A stretch of DNA of 8,473 nucleotides from Actinomycetota bacterium (GCA_009703845.1 WLFI01000023.1:1-8473); one strand, 5' to 3'; positions 1 through 6,634 are shown, numbered from the stretch's first letter. A program made the numbers and translations. Notes: a model not told the origin generated them from the letters alone.

Positions 1-1074
1 ACTCCCGCAACCGCCAGCGTCGAAATCATTCGTGAAGAACCACGCGTAGTCGTAGAAGCGCCAGCAGAGCAGCCTCTGACTCGACGCACCAACTACTCTC
101 GTCGCGACAGCCTTCGCGGCGAATCATTCGACCAGCCTGAGCCAGCAGCGATGCTGACTGCTGACCGACTGATTGACACCACTTCAAAAAACCGCGTCGC
201 ACCAACCTCTGGCTTCAGACGCTTCCTTTACTTTCTTTCGCTGAAAACCATCAACCTTGGGGACTCGCGCAAGGTTCGCGAACGCAAGGCAATTGATGCT
301 CGCATCGGCATGGCCCTAGAAGGTGGAGCAAAGTTTGTTCCAGTTCTAACTCGCAAGGGCGGAGTGGGCAAGACCACGGTCACCACGCTTCTTGGAATGG
401 CGCTATCGATGGCACGCGAAGACCGCGTTATTGCAATTGATGCAAACCCAGACCGTGGCACACTAGCCGAACGTGTAAGCAAGTCGACTCGATTCACCGT
501 TCGCGACGTGGTTAACCGCGCCTCTGCGGTAGACGGATTCACCGATTTCTCGACCATGGTTTCGCGCGACGTCACACGCCTAGACGTGCTGGCCTCAGAC
601 TCAGACCCAATGCTCTCTGAAGCCTTTGACGAAGGTGACTACAACGTGGTCGCCGACATGGCCGCGCGTTACTACTCGATCGTTCTAACCGACTGCGGTA
701 CCGGTATCGTGCACTCGGTGATGCGCCCAACTCTTCAGCGTGCCAGCGGGCTGGTCATTGTTTCTGGTGGCTCGGTTGATGAGGCACGTCTAGCTTCTGA
801 AACCCTCACCTGGCTCGAAGCTAACGGTTATGGCAACCTGGTTCGAAACTCTATTGTGGCCCTGAACACTGCGACTCAGGCCACTCAGTTGGTAAAGCTC
901 GACGAGATCGAACAGCACTTCAGAACACGCGTTCGCGAAGTAGTTCGCATTCCTTACGACCCATCACTTGCCGCCGGCTCGGTTATCAAGTTCAGCGAGC
1001 TACAGAAGGGCACTCAAGAAGCTGCCCGCGAGCTTGCAGCACTAGTCGTCGACGCACTGCGCGACAACGCTTAG
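1..1074 (+). CDS. EspI-like MinD/ParA-family P-loop ATPase (5' end outside window)
   Basis: This is the C-terminal 357 residues of a deviant-Walker P-loop ATPase. The frame is open from base 1. The first ATG in it (base 151) has no Shine-Dalgarno sequence and lies in continuing coding sequence, so the true start is upstream. Visible residues 1-50 are rich in Pro, Glu and Arg and look disordered. A basic/hydrophobic segment follows (about residues 70-90, containing INLGDSRKVRERK), which resembles the INLG stretch before the ATPase domain of mycobacterial EspI. The deviant Walker A is KGGVGKTT (residues 119-126). An IDANPDRGTLAERV motif follows (from about residue 146), with DCGTG in the switch II position (from about 231). 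The family uses ATP-dependent dimerisation to position or regulate partners: chromosome and plasmid partition, division site, or ESX secretion for EspI. No parB or ESX gene is visible, so the partner is unknown. def follows after 4 bases, so the two are probably co-transcribed. I am sure of the fold and unsure of the role. Confidence 0.85.
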   Translation, partial: TPATASVEIIREEPRVVVEAPAEQPLTRRTNYSRRDSLRGESFDQPEPAAMLTADRLIDTTSKNRVAPTSGFRRFLYFLSLKTINLGDSRKVRERKAIDARIGMALEGGAKFVPVLTRKGGVGKTTVTTLLGMALSMAREDRVIAIDANPDRGTLAERVSKSTRFTVRDVVNRASAVDGFTDFSTMVSRDVTRLDVLASDSDPMLSEAFDEGDYNVVADMAARYYSIVLTDCGTGIVHSVMRPTLQRASGLVIVSGGSVDEARLASETLTWLEANGYGNLVRNSIVALNTATQATQLVKLDEIEQHFRTRVREVVRIPYDPSLAAGSVIKFSELQKGTQEAARELAALVVDALRDNA

Positions 1075-1078
1075 GGCC

Positions 1079-1576
1079 TTGGCTGTTCGTGAGATTCGCC
1101 TTTTCGGCGACCCGGTTCTGAAGACTGTTTGCGATCGCATCACCGATTTCGCCGCAGCATCCGCGTTGATTGATGACTTGCTAGAAACCACCCAGTTGCC
1201 CGGCAGAGCCGGAGTTGCCGCACCACAGATTGGCGTTTCGCTACGTGCGTTCAGTTACAACGTTCACGGCGAACTCGGCTATCTGATCAACCCTGAGATC
1301 ATCGAAACATTCGGAGAGCTCAACCCGACCGACGAAGGATGCCTGTCTGTGCCTGGGCTCTGGCACCCAACGCCTCGATATGAAAAAGTCGTGGTTCGAG
1401 GGCAGCTTCTCGATGGGTCAAGCATCACTATTTCGGCCGAGGGGCTGTTGGCGCAGGCGATGCAACACGAATGTGACCACTTAGACGGAAACGTTTACCT
1501 AGATCGACTAGAACTCGACGAACGCCGTGACGCCATGAAGAAACTTCGTGAAACCGATTGGTTCTTGAAGGGTTAG
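1079..1576 (+). CDS. def: Peptide deformylase
   Basis: This metalloenzyme removes the N-formyl group from the initiator methionine of nascent proteins in the cytosol. All three family motifs are present in the 165-residue product. Motif I is RAGVAAPQ (43-50), motif II is EGCLSVPG (86-93) and motif III is QHECDHLDG (129-137). These give metal ligands Cys88, His130 and His134, catalytic Glu131 and the oxyanion-hole Gln50. Length is normal for a bacterial Def. The start is TTG, chosen because translation from it gives the typical MAVREIRLFGDPVL beginning. It lies 4 bases after the ATPase stop, with only GGG from the stop region as a poor Shine-Dalgarno, so translation is probably coupled to the upstream gene. 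The first Gly of canonical motif I (GxGLAAxQ) is Arg43. I recall similar PGRAG variants in actinobacterial Def proteins, so this is probably a lineage trait and not damage. Confidence 0.95.
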   Translation: MAVREIRLFGDPVLKTVCDRITDFAAASALIDDLLETTQLPGRAGVAAPQIGVSLRAFSYNVHGELGYLINPEIIETFGELNPTDEGCLSVPGLWHPTPRYEKVVVRGQLLDGSSITISAEGLLAQAMQHECDHLDGNVYLDRLELDERRDAMKKLRETDWFLKG

Positions 1577-1615
1577 TCGCCTTTAGCTAACTTTCAATTA
1601 GCCGTTGACGGCAGC
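1577..1615. terminator. Inverted repeats at convergent def/fadD ends
   Basis: The 21-base gap between the def stop and the fadD stop, plus the fadD 3' end, holds several small inverted repeats. GCTAA (1586-1590) can pair with TTAGC (1598-1602) across a 7-base loop. GTTAG (1572-1576, overlapping the def stop) can pair with CTAAC (1587-1591). GCCGT (1601-1605) is inverted against ACGGC (1608-1612). No strand shows the GC-rich stem plus T-run of a classic intrinsic terminator. A weak bidirectional terminator is a guess from the convergent position. Confidence 0.25.
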
Positions 1616-3424
1616 CTCAACCGTTGAAGGACCCGAACCGTAGATTTCGTCTACCACCGGTGAGAAGTCGCTCATAACCTGGTTTCGCTTGATCTTCAGC
1701 GAAGGAGTTAGGTGACCTGACTCTTCGGTTAGTTCGGTTTCAATGATCACAAACTTGCGAATCGACTCGGCCTTAGAAACCGAACGGTTCACTTCGTCTA
1801 CCGCACGCTGAATCTCATTGCGCACTAGATCTGTCTTTGCGGCTTCTGAAACCGACATCGACTTGTCTCCGCCGTTATTGCCTAGCCAGATTGGCAGCAT
1901 CTCGGCATCCAGCGAAATCAAAGCTGCAATGAATGGCTTCTGGTCTCCGATAACCACGGCTTGGCCGATAAGCGGGTTGGCGCGCAGTGGATCTTCAAGA
2001 GGGGCCGGAGCAACATTCTTTCCGCCCGCGGTAACCAATAGTTCTTTCTTGCGACCGGTAATGCTCAAGAAGCCGTCGCTGTCTAGTTCGCCAATGTCAC
2101 CAGAGTGGAACCAACCGTTGCGAATGGCGTCGGCGGTTGCTTCAGGGTTTCTCCAGTAGCCGCGCATGATGTTGTAACCGCCCAAAAGTATCTCGCCGTC
2201 TTCGGCGATGGCGACTTTGGTGCCCGGCAGCGCATAGCCAACCTTGCCAATTTTCACCTTGGATGGTCGACCGATGGTTGCGGGCGCGGTGGTTTCGGTC
2301 AATCCGTAGCCTTCAAGAACGGTAAGGCCAATGGCGCGGTAGAAGTGGCCAAGACGAGTGCCTAGTGGAGCGCCGCCCGAGACCGCGTATTTGACTTCGC
2401 CACCCATAGCTGCACGGAGCTTTTTGTAAACCAAAGCGTCGAAAACCTTGTGCTTGAGTGCGAGCGCAAGAGGAACCTTACCGGCTTCGTCGGCAATAGA
2501 CCAGGCAACTGCAGTGTCTGCTGCTGCGCGGAAAATCTTGCCCTTGCCGCCCGCTTCTGCCTTTTGCTCAGCGCTGTTGTAGACCTTTTCGAAAACGCGA
2601 GGTACGGCCAGCAAGAAGTTTGGGTGGAAGCTGGCCATTGCCGGAGCTACATTCTTGGCGTCTGGCTGGTGGCCGACCTTGACACCCGAGTGAATGGCAA
2701 TCACAGCGATGAAACGGGCGAAAACGTGAGCCATTGGCAAGAAGAGCAGAGTCGAAGTGCCTTCCCAAAGAACTTCTGGAAGCTCGACCTGGGCGTTGCG
2801 TGAAAGTTCTACGAAACCCTCGTGGGTTAGCTCGCAACCCTTTGGTTTGCCGGTGGTTCCTGAGGTGTAGATCAGGGTAGCGAGATCAGCTAGTTTTGCC
2901 GAGCGACGTCTTGCTTCGAGTTGTTCGTCAGAAACATCCTTGCCCAGCGCACTTAGGTTTTCGATGTCTTTCTGATCAAAGCGCCACACGGTTCGCACCA
3001 GTGGGGTGTTGTTCTTGATCTCTTCGTAGCGCTTCAAGTGCTCGGCATTTTCGATGAAAATTGCTACCGAGTCTGAGTTCGAAAGAATCCATTCCATTTG
3101 AGCAGGAGCAGACGTTTCATAGATTGGCACTGACACAGCGCCGGCATACCAAATAGCGAAATCGACAAGGCTCCACTCAAAACGAGTGCGAGACATGATT
3201 GCAACGGCCTGACCCGGTTGGATGCCAGCCGAAATCAAGCCCTTGGCCAACGCCTTCACCTGAGTTTCAAACTCAATGGCTGTGACCGGGACCCATTCTC
3301 CAGCGTCATTTTGAACTGCATAGAGAGGAAGATTAGGCGTCTTCTTTACACGCTCAACTAAAAGGTCGGTGATGTTGTCAGAAGCATCGGAAGTAATGTG
3401 ACGTGGAATCTCGTACTGTTGCAT
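1598..3424 (-). CDS. fadD15: Long-chain acyl-CoA synthetase, FadD15 type (AMP-forming)
   Basis: This enzyme activates a fatty acid with ATP to acyl-AMP and then transfers it to CoA. The 608-residue product is full length for the FadD15-type branch of the ANL superfamily (about 600 residues). Visible motifs in order: P-loop YTSGTTGKPKG (186-196), GYGLTET (372-378), FHSGDIG with the ribose-binding Asp443 (439-445), hinge GRKKELLVTAGGKNVAP (457-473), and TPSLKIKR near the C-terminus (573-580), which carries the likely catalytic lysine of the A10 motif. There is no signal peptide or membrane segment, so it is cytosolic or peripheral. The ATG is supported by AAAAGGAG 4 bases upstream (on the minus strand) and by a promoter just beyond it. 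The gene is single, divergent from glk and convergent with def. A FadD15 gene near aroG, plsC and pknL also occurs in Mycobacterium (Rv2187 region), which favours the fadD15 name. Substrate chain length cannot be read from the sequence. Confidence 0.93.
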   Translation of the reverse strand: MQQYEIPRHITSDASDNITDLLVERVKKTPNLPLYAVQNDAGEWVPVTAIEFETQVKALAKGLISAGIQPGQAVAIMSRTRFEWSLVDFAIWYAGAVSVPIYETSAPAQMEWILSNSDSVAIFIENAEHLKRYEEIKNNTPLVRTVWRFDQKDIENLSALGKDVSDEQLEARRRSAKLADLATLIYTSGTTGKPKGCELTHEGFVELSRNAQVELPEVLWEGTSTLLFLPMAHVFARFIAVIAIHSGVKVGHQPDAKNVAPAMASFHPNFLLAVPRVFEKVYNSAEQKAEAGGKGKIFRAAADTAVAWSIADEAGKVPLALALKHKVFDALVYKKLRAAMGGEVKYAVSGGAPLGTRLGHFYRAIGLTVLEGYGLTETTAPATIGRPSKVKIGKVGYALPGTKVAIAEDGEILLGGYNIMRGYWRNPEATADAIRNGWFHSGDIGELDSDGFLSITGRKKELLVTAGGKNVAPAPLEDPLRANPLIGQAVVIGDQKPFIAALISLDAEMLPIWLGNNGGDKSMSVSEAAKTDLVRNEIQRAVDEVNRSVSKAESIRKFVIIETELTEESGHLTPSLKIKRNQVMSDFSPVVDEIYGSGPSTVEAAVNG

Positions 3425-3428
3425 GCCG

Positions 3429-3436
3429 CTCCTTTT
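3429..3436 (-). promoter_or_regulatory. Ribosome binding site of fadD15
   Basis: Read on the minus strand this is AAAAGGAG, followed by CGGC and then the ATG at 3424-3422. It is the best Shine-Dalgarno match among the genes here and fixes the fadD15 start, although the 4-base spacing is short. Confidence 0.75.
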
Positions 3437-3448
3437 AGGTTTAGAAAA

Positions 3449-3477
3449 ATCCTAAGCGTGAAATCGCTAATAGTCAC
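3449..3477 (-). promoter_or_regulatory. Probable sigma-70-type promoter of fadD15
   Basis: On the minus strand a -35-like GTGACT (3477-3472) is followed after exactly 17 bases by a -10-like TAGGAT (3454-3449), a common actinobacterial -10 form. Transcription would start near 3442, giving a leader of about 18 bases that contains the AAAAGGAG site. The -35 overlaps an 11-bp palindrome (3470-3480). This is a pattern match of 4/6 in each hexamer, not proof. Confidence 0.5.
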
Positions 3478-3480
3478 TAT
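3470..3480. promoter_or_regulatory. Palindrome over the fadD15 -35 region, candidate operator
   Basis: ATAGTCACTAT is a perfect inverted repeat with 5-base arms around a single central C. It covers the proposed fadD15 -35 hexamer. A second, shorter repeat (AGCG 3455-3458 against CGCT 3465-3468, 6-base loop) lies in the spacer of the same promoter. A repressor dimer bound here could block fadD15 transcription. No regulator gene lies in the window, and I do not recognise the site as that of a known factor. Confidence 0.3.
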
Positions 3481-3516
3481 GAACAAGAGCAAAACTGCCG
3501 AGTTCATTTCAGCCAC

Positions 3517-3542
3517 TTGACTAAACTTACACAGAGCATTAT
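3517..3542 (+). promoter_or_regulatory. Possible promoter of the glk-plsC-aroG operon
   Basis: TTGACT (3517-3522) is a good -35-like hexamer, but the best downstream -10 candidate, CATTAT (3537-3542), is only 14 bases away, shorter than usual. An alternative is TAAACT (3522-3527) used as a -10 without a clear -35. A promoter is expected in this divergent region because glk opens a + strand operon. The exact elements are uncertain. Confidence 0.3.
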
Positions 3543-3555
3543 TTCGGCTTCGGGC

Positions 3556-3562
3556 AAAAGGA
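3556..3562 (+). promoter_or_regulatory. Ribosome binding site of glk
   Basis: AAAAGGA ends 4 bases before the ATG at 3567 and supports that start. The protein also begins with the family's usual YAIGIDIGGTK stretch. Confidence 0.7.
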
Positions 3563-3566
3563 CTTC

Positions 3567-4517
3567 ATGTACGCGATTGGCATTGATATCGGTGGCACAA
3601 AAATTGCCGGTGCCCTGGTTGCAGCCGATGGCTCAATCATTCGCGACTCGCGAGTGCCTACCCCCGCACACGACGCAAACGCGATAGCCGAGGCAGTTGT
3701 GGGCTTGGTCAATGAACTGGCTGAGGGGGTTCAAGTTGACGGAGTTGGAGTTGCCGCAGCCGGATTCGTAGACGCCGATCGCGCAAAAATCGTTTATGCA
3801 CCAAACCTGTCGTGGCGCAATGAGCCATTCAAAGAAAAGCTTCAGGCCAAAATCTCGGCGCCGGTTTTCATCGATAACGATGCGAACGCAGCCGGATGGG
3901 CGGAGTTTCGATTCGGCGCGGGGCGCGGTTTCAAACACATGGTGATGTTGACCATCGGCACCGGTGTTGGTGGTGCTGTCGTTGTCGACAGCCAATTGCT
4001 TCGCGGTGGTTTCGGCTTGGCCGCAGAACTCGGCCACATGTCGCTGATTCCCGGCGGGCGCTTATGCGGCTGCGGTCAGCAAGGATGCATTGAAGCTTAC
4101 GGTTCGGGCACGGCCTTACTTCGAGCCGCTAAAGAACTGGTCGCCAGTTCAGGCCCAAAGGCCTCTAGGCTCGCGCAACTGCAAGACGAGAACGGCGAAC
4201 TGACCGGAGCTCAGGTTTATCAAGCCTTAGTCGAACGCGACCCGGGCGCGGTCGAGCTGCTTAGTGAACTCGGAGAATCGCTGGGTCAGGCGATTGCCAC
4301 CCTATGCTCGGTTCTTGATCCCGAAATTGTCGTAATCGGTGGGGGAGTCAGTGCCGCTGGTGATTTGCTTCTAGACCCGATTCGAGAGTCATACCTAAAG
4401 CATCTACCAGCGGCAAACTTTAGACCGCATCTAAAGATTGTGACCGCAGAGTTTGTGAATGATGCAGGTGTGGTGGGTGCCGCTGATCTAGCCAGACTCG
4501 AGTTGGCTAAGCAGTAA
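3567..4517 (+). CDS. glk: ROK-family glucokinase
   Basis: It phosphorylates glucose with ATP to glucose-6-phosphate in the cytosol, the entry step to glycolysis and the pentose phosphate pathway. The 316-residue product matches actinobacterial ROK glucokinases (about 310-320). Visible features: N-terminal phosphate-binding loop DIGGTK (7-12); DNDANAA (103-109) with catalytic Asp105; LTIGTGVGGA (128-137); ELGH (155-158); the ROK zinc motif CGCGQQGC (167-174), giving Cys167, Cys169 and Cys174 with His158; and IGGGVSAAG (257-265) near the C-terminus. There is no N-terminal helix-turn-helix, so it is a kinase and not a ROK repressor. It is the first gene of a + strand operon with plsC and aroG. 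I recall the C. glutamicum glucokinase gene also lying beside a plsC-type gene, which supports the sugar assignment. Another hexose or N-acetylhexosamine substrate cannot be excluded. Confidence 0.9.
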   Translation: MYAIGIDIGGTKIAGALVAADGSIIRDSRVPTPAHDANAIAEAVVGLVNELAEGVQVDGVGVAAAGFVDADRAKIVYAPNLSWRNEPFKEKLQAKISAPVFIDNDANAAGWAEFRFGAGRGFKHMVMLTIGTGVGGAVVVDSQLLRGGFGLAAELGHMSLIPGGRLCGCGQQGCIEAYGSGTALLRAAKELVASSGPKASRLAQLQDENGELTGAQVYQALVERDPGAVELLSELGESLGQAIATLCSVLDPEIVVIGGGVSAAGDLLLDPIRESYLKHLPAANFRPHLKIVTAEFVNDAGVVGAADLARLELAKQ

Positions 4518-4524
4518 ACTTGAA

Positions 4525-4550
4525 CTTCAGCCAACCGTGTTGGCTCGAAG
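4525..4550 (+). repeat. Strong hairpin in the glk-plsC gap
   Basis: AGCCAAC (4529-4535) pairs perfectly with GTTGGCT (4539-4545) around a CGT loop. After one bulged C (4546), CTTC (4525-4528) pairs with GAAG (4547-4550), giving an 11-bp stem. It is followed by six As, not Ts, so it is not a classic + strand terminator. It ends 8 bases before the plsC Shine-Dalgarno. The 3' end of glk holds a second GTTGGCT (4502-4508) that could pair with AGCCAAC instead. It may act in mRNA processing, partial polarity or control of plsC translation. Confidence 0.55.
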
Positions 4551-4558
4551 AAAAAAGC

Positions 4559-4563
4559 GGGAG
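4559..4563 (+). promoter_or_regulatory. Ribosome binding site deciding the GTG start of plsC
   Basis: GGGAG lies 5 bases before GTG at 4569. The plsC frame has a stop at 4521-4523 and no ATG, GTG or TTG between that stop and 4569, so this GTG is the earliest possible start. Confidence 0.65.
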
Positions 4564-4568
4564 AGCAA

Positions 4569-5267
4569 GTGGCGTACTTCATTTTGAAGAGTCTCATACT
4601 TGGCCCGCTGCTGCGCCTGATTTTTCGACCTTGGGTGCGCGGCATGCAGAACATTCCGGCATCGGGCCCGGTCATCCTAGCCAGCAACCACCTGTCATTT
4701 AGCGATTCAATTTTTCTTCCGCTGCAGTCGCGCAGGCCGGTTGTTTTCTTGGCCAAGTCCGAGTACTTCACCGGAAAGGGCATCAAAGGTGCTCTAACCC
4801 GATGGTTCTTCAAGGCAACCGGACAACTTCCAATTGACCGAAGCGGCGGCAAAGCATCCGAGGCGTCACTAAACACGGGGCTCAAGGTTTTGGCTCAGGG
4901 CCAAGTTCTCGGCATCTACCCTGAGGGAACCAGAAGCCCGGATGGTCGCCTCTATCGTGGACGCACCGGTATTGCCCGCATGGTCCTAGAAGCCAAAGTG
5001 CCAATTTTGCCCGTAGCCATGATCGACACCGAGAAGGTGCAGCCGATCGGCAAGCGCCTGCCGCGAGTTCGTCGCATCGGCATCATCGTTGGCGAACCAC
5101 TCGATTTCTCAAGGTTTGACGGCATGGAGGGCGACCGAATCGTTCTTCGAGCGATCACCGACGAAATCATGTACGAGCTCATGAAACTGAGCGGTCAAGA
5201 GTATGTCGATGTTTATGCAACGTCGATGAAAAAGCCAAAACCATCAACACCAAGGACAGCAGAATGA
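4569..5267 (+). CDS. plsC: 1-acyl-sn-glycerol-3-phosphate acyltransferase family protein (PlsC-like)
   Basis: PlsC-type enzymes transfer an acyl chain to lysophosphatidic acid to make phosphatidic acid at the inner face of the membrane. All four acyltransferase blocks are present in the 232-residue product. They are NHLSFSD (40-46, the HX4D pair His41/Asp46), GQLPIDR (85-91), YPEGTRS (117-123, glycerophosphate binding) and VPILPVA (144-150). A hydrophobic stretch at residues 4-20 probably anchors or associates the protein with the membrane. The tail is short, Lys/Pro-rich and likely disordered (about 219-232). Translation starts at GTG after GGGAG. The stop overlaps the aroG start as ATGA, so the two are translationally coupled. 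A plsC-like gene near aroG and fadD15 also occurs in Mycobacterium (Rv2182c). Many actinobacteria have several paralogues, so the true acceptor could be another lysophospholipid. Confidence 0.9.
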   Translation: MAYFILKSLILGPLLRLIFRPWVRGMQNIPASGPVILASNHLSFSDSIFLPLQSRRPVVFLAKSEYFTGKGIKGALTRWFFKATGQLPIDRSGGKASEASLNTGLKVLAQGQVLGIYPEGTRSPDGRLYRGRTGIARMVLEAKVPILPVAMIDTEKVQPIGKRLPRVRRIGIIVGEPLDFSRFDGMEGDRIVLRAITDEIMYELMKLSGQEYVDVYATSMKKPKPSTPRTAE

Positions 5268-6625
5268 ACGAACCAGTAGTTGCAGCAGACCCAGCGGTAC
5301 TCGCGGGCCTAGACAACTATGTAAATCTGCCGGCTGCCCAGCAACCGACTTGGCCCGACCAGGTTGACTTGGTTCGCGTGCGAGCCGAGCTGGCCAAGCT
5401 ACCGCCGCTGGTCTTTGCCGGTGAGGTTGATATTCTTCGTGAGCGTCTAGCGTCAGCTGCTCAGGGTAAGGCGTTCTTGCTTCAGGGCGGCGACTGCGCC
5501 GAGACATTCTCTGATGCCACAGCAGATCGAATCAGAAACCGAGTGAAGACATTGCTGCAAATGGCAGTTGTTCTCACCTACGGTGCTTCATTGCCGGTGA
5601 TCAAGATGGGTCGCATGGCTGGCCAATTTGCCAAGCCGCGTTCGTCAAATGACGAAACCCGCGAGGATGTCACGCTGCCTGCTTACCGCGGCGACGCGGT
5701 CAACGGCTATGACTTCACGCTCGAGTCGAGAACAGCGAATCCTGAGCGACTTCTCAAGGCATACAACACCTCTGCCTCAACGCTGAACTTGATTCGCGCA
5801 TTTACTCAGGGTGGTTTTGCAGACCTTCGTTCTGTGCACGAGTGGAACCGCGGTTTCACCGACAACCCGGCAAATGCGCGTTACGAATCGCTTGCGAAAG
5901 AGATCGATCGCGCCATCAAGTTCATGGCAGCCTGCGGAGCAGACTTTGATGCGCTGCGCACCACCGAGTTTTACGTGAGCCACGAAGCATTGCTGTTCGA
6001 CTACGAACGCCCAATGACTCGAATCGATTCAAGAACCGGAACCCCTTACGACACATCCGGTCACTTCATTTGGATCGGGGAGCGCACCCGTCAGCTAGAC
6101 GGCGCACACGTAGATTTCATGTCTCGCGTTCGCAACCCAATTGGCGTGAAGCTTGGCCCGACCACTTCAACCTCTGACGTTCTCGACTTGATCGACAAGC
6201 TCGACCCGAACCGCGAGCCAGGCCGTTTGACCTTCATCAGCCGCATGGGTGCTCCAAAGATCCGCGAAGAGCTGCCAAAGCTTGTCGAGGCTGTTCGTGA
6301 TTCTGGTGCGACTCCACTGTGGATCACCGACCCGATGCACGGCAACGGAATAACGACCAAGAATGGCTACAAATCACGTCGCTTCGACGATGTGATGGAC
6401 GAAGTTCGCGGTTTCTTCGAAGTGCACCGCGCCTTGGGAACCGTGCCCGGTGGAATCCACGTTGAGTTGACCGGTGACGACGTTGCCGAGTGCCTGGGTG
6501 GTTCTGAGCACATCGATGAGGCAACTCTCGCTGAGCGTTACGAATCGCTTTGCGACCCGAGACTCAACCACTCACAGTCGCTTGAGCTGGCGTTTTTGGT
6601 TGCCGAAGCGTTGGGTAACCGCTAA
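5264..6625 (+). CDS. aroG: 3-deoxy-7-phosphoheptulonate (DAHP) synthase, class II
   Basis: It condenses phosphoenolpyruvate with erythrose-4-phosphate to DAHP, the first step of the shikimate pathway, in the cytosol. The 453-residue product is a full-length class II (plant/mycobacterial type) enzyme; M. tuberculosis AroG is 462. Metal ligands are visible as Cys78 in LLQGGDCAETF, His359 in DPMHGNG, Glu401 in HVELTGDD and Asp431 in LCDPRLNHSQSLE. These correspond, with a constant offset of 9-10, to the ligands I recall for the mycobacterial enzyme. Other conserved segments are KMGRMAGQFAKPRS (114-127), GERTRQLDGAHVDF (272-285) and KLGPTTS (296-302). In mycobacteria the enzyme has inhibitor sites for aromatic amino acids and binds a chorismate mutase; neither can be confirmed here. 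The ATG overlaps the plsC TGA, with AAGGA at 5252-5256 seven bases upstream. The stop is 3 bases from that of the convergent kinase. Confidence 0.97.
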   Translation: MNEPVVAADPAVLAGLDNYVNLPAAQQPTWPDQVDLVRVRAELAKLPPLVFAGEVDILRERLASAAQGKAFLLQGGDCAETFSDATADRIRNRVKTLLQMAVVLTYGASLPVIKMGRMAGQFAKPRSSNDETREDVTLPAYRGDAVNGYDFTLESRTANPERLLKAYNTSASTLNLIRAFTQGGFADLRSVHEWNRGFTDNPANARYESLAKEIDRAIKFMAACGADFDALRTTEFYVSHEALLFDYERPMTRIDSRTGTPYDTSGHFIWIGERTRQLDGAHVDFMSRVRNPIGVKLGPTTSTSDVLDLIDKLDPNREPGRLTFISRMGAPKIREELPKLVEAVRDSGATPLWITDPMHGNGITTKNGYKSRRFDDVMDEVRGFFEVHRALGTVPGGIHVELTGDDVAECLGGSEHIDEATLAERYESLCDPRLNHSQSLELAFLVAEALGNR

Positions 6626-6634
6626 GTCTTAGCG
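6620..6634. terminator. 15-bp palindrome spanning the aroG and kinase stop codons
   Basis: CGCTAAG and CTTAGCG are perfect inverted arms around one T. The site includes the aroG TAA (6623-6625) and the kinase stop, TTA on the + strand (6629-6631). As RNA it folds to a 6-bp stem with a GTC loop on either strand. No T-run follows on either side, so any terminator function would be weak or factor-assisted. Its symmetry at a convergent junction fits a bidirectional transcript end. Confidence 0.4.

Noticed and set aside
151..153. ATG as the start of the EspI-like ATPase
   Set aside because: The frame is open to base 1 with coding-like sequence, and there is no Shine-Dalgarno before this ATG; the gene most likely begins upstream of the window.
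3425..3566. Small RNA or small protein in the divergent gap
   Set aside because: No open frame with a ribosome site and no clear stem-plus-T-run is present; the promoter elements and ribosome sites account for most of what is visible.
3567..4517. ROK transcriptional repressor
   Set aside because: The protein starts directly with the ATPase loop and lacks the N-terminal helix-turn-helix of ROK repressors, and the catalytic Asp is present.
4550..4563. Hairpin plus A-tract in the glk-plsC gap as an intrinsic terminator
   Set aside because: On the + strand the run after the stem is A, not T. On the minus strand the T-run precedes the stem, and no minus-strand gene ends here.
4286..4885. 199-codon open frame on the minus strand across glk and plsC
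   Set aside because: It runs antisense to two well-supported genes, shows no recognisable motif and has the Ser/Arg/Pro-rich composition of a reverse-frame shadow.
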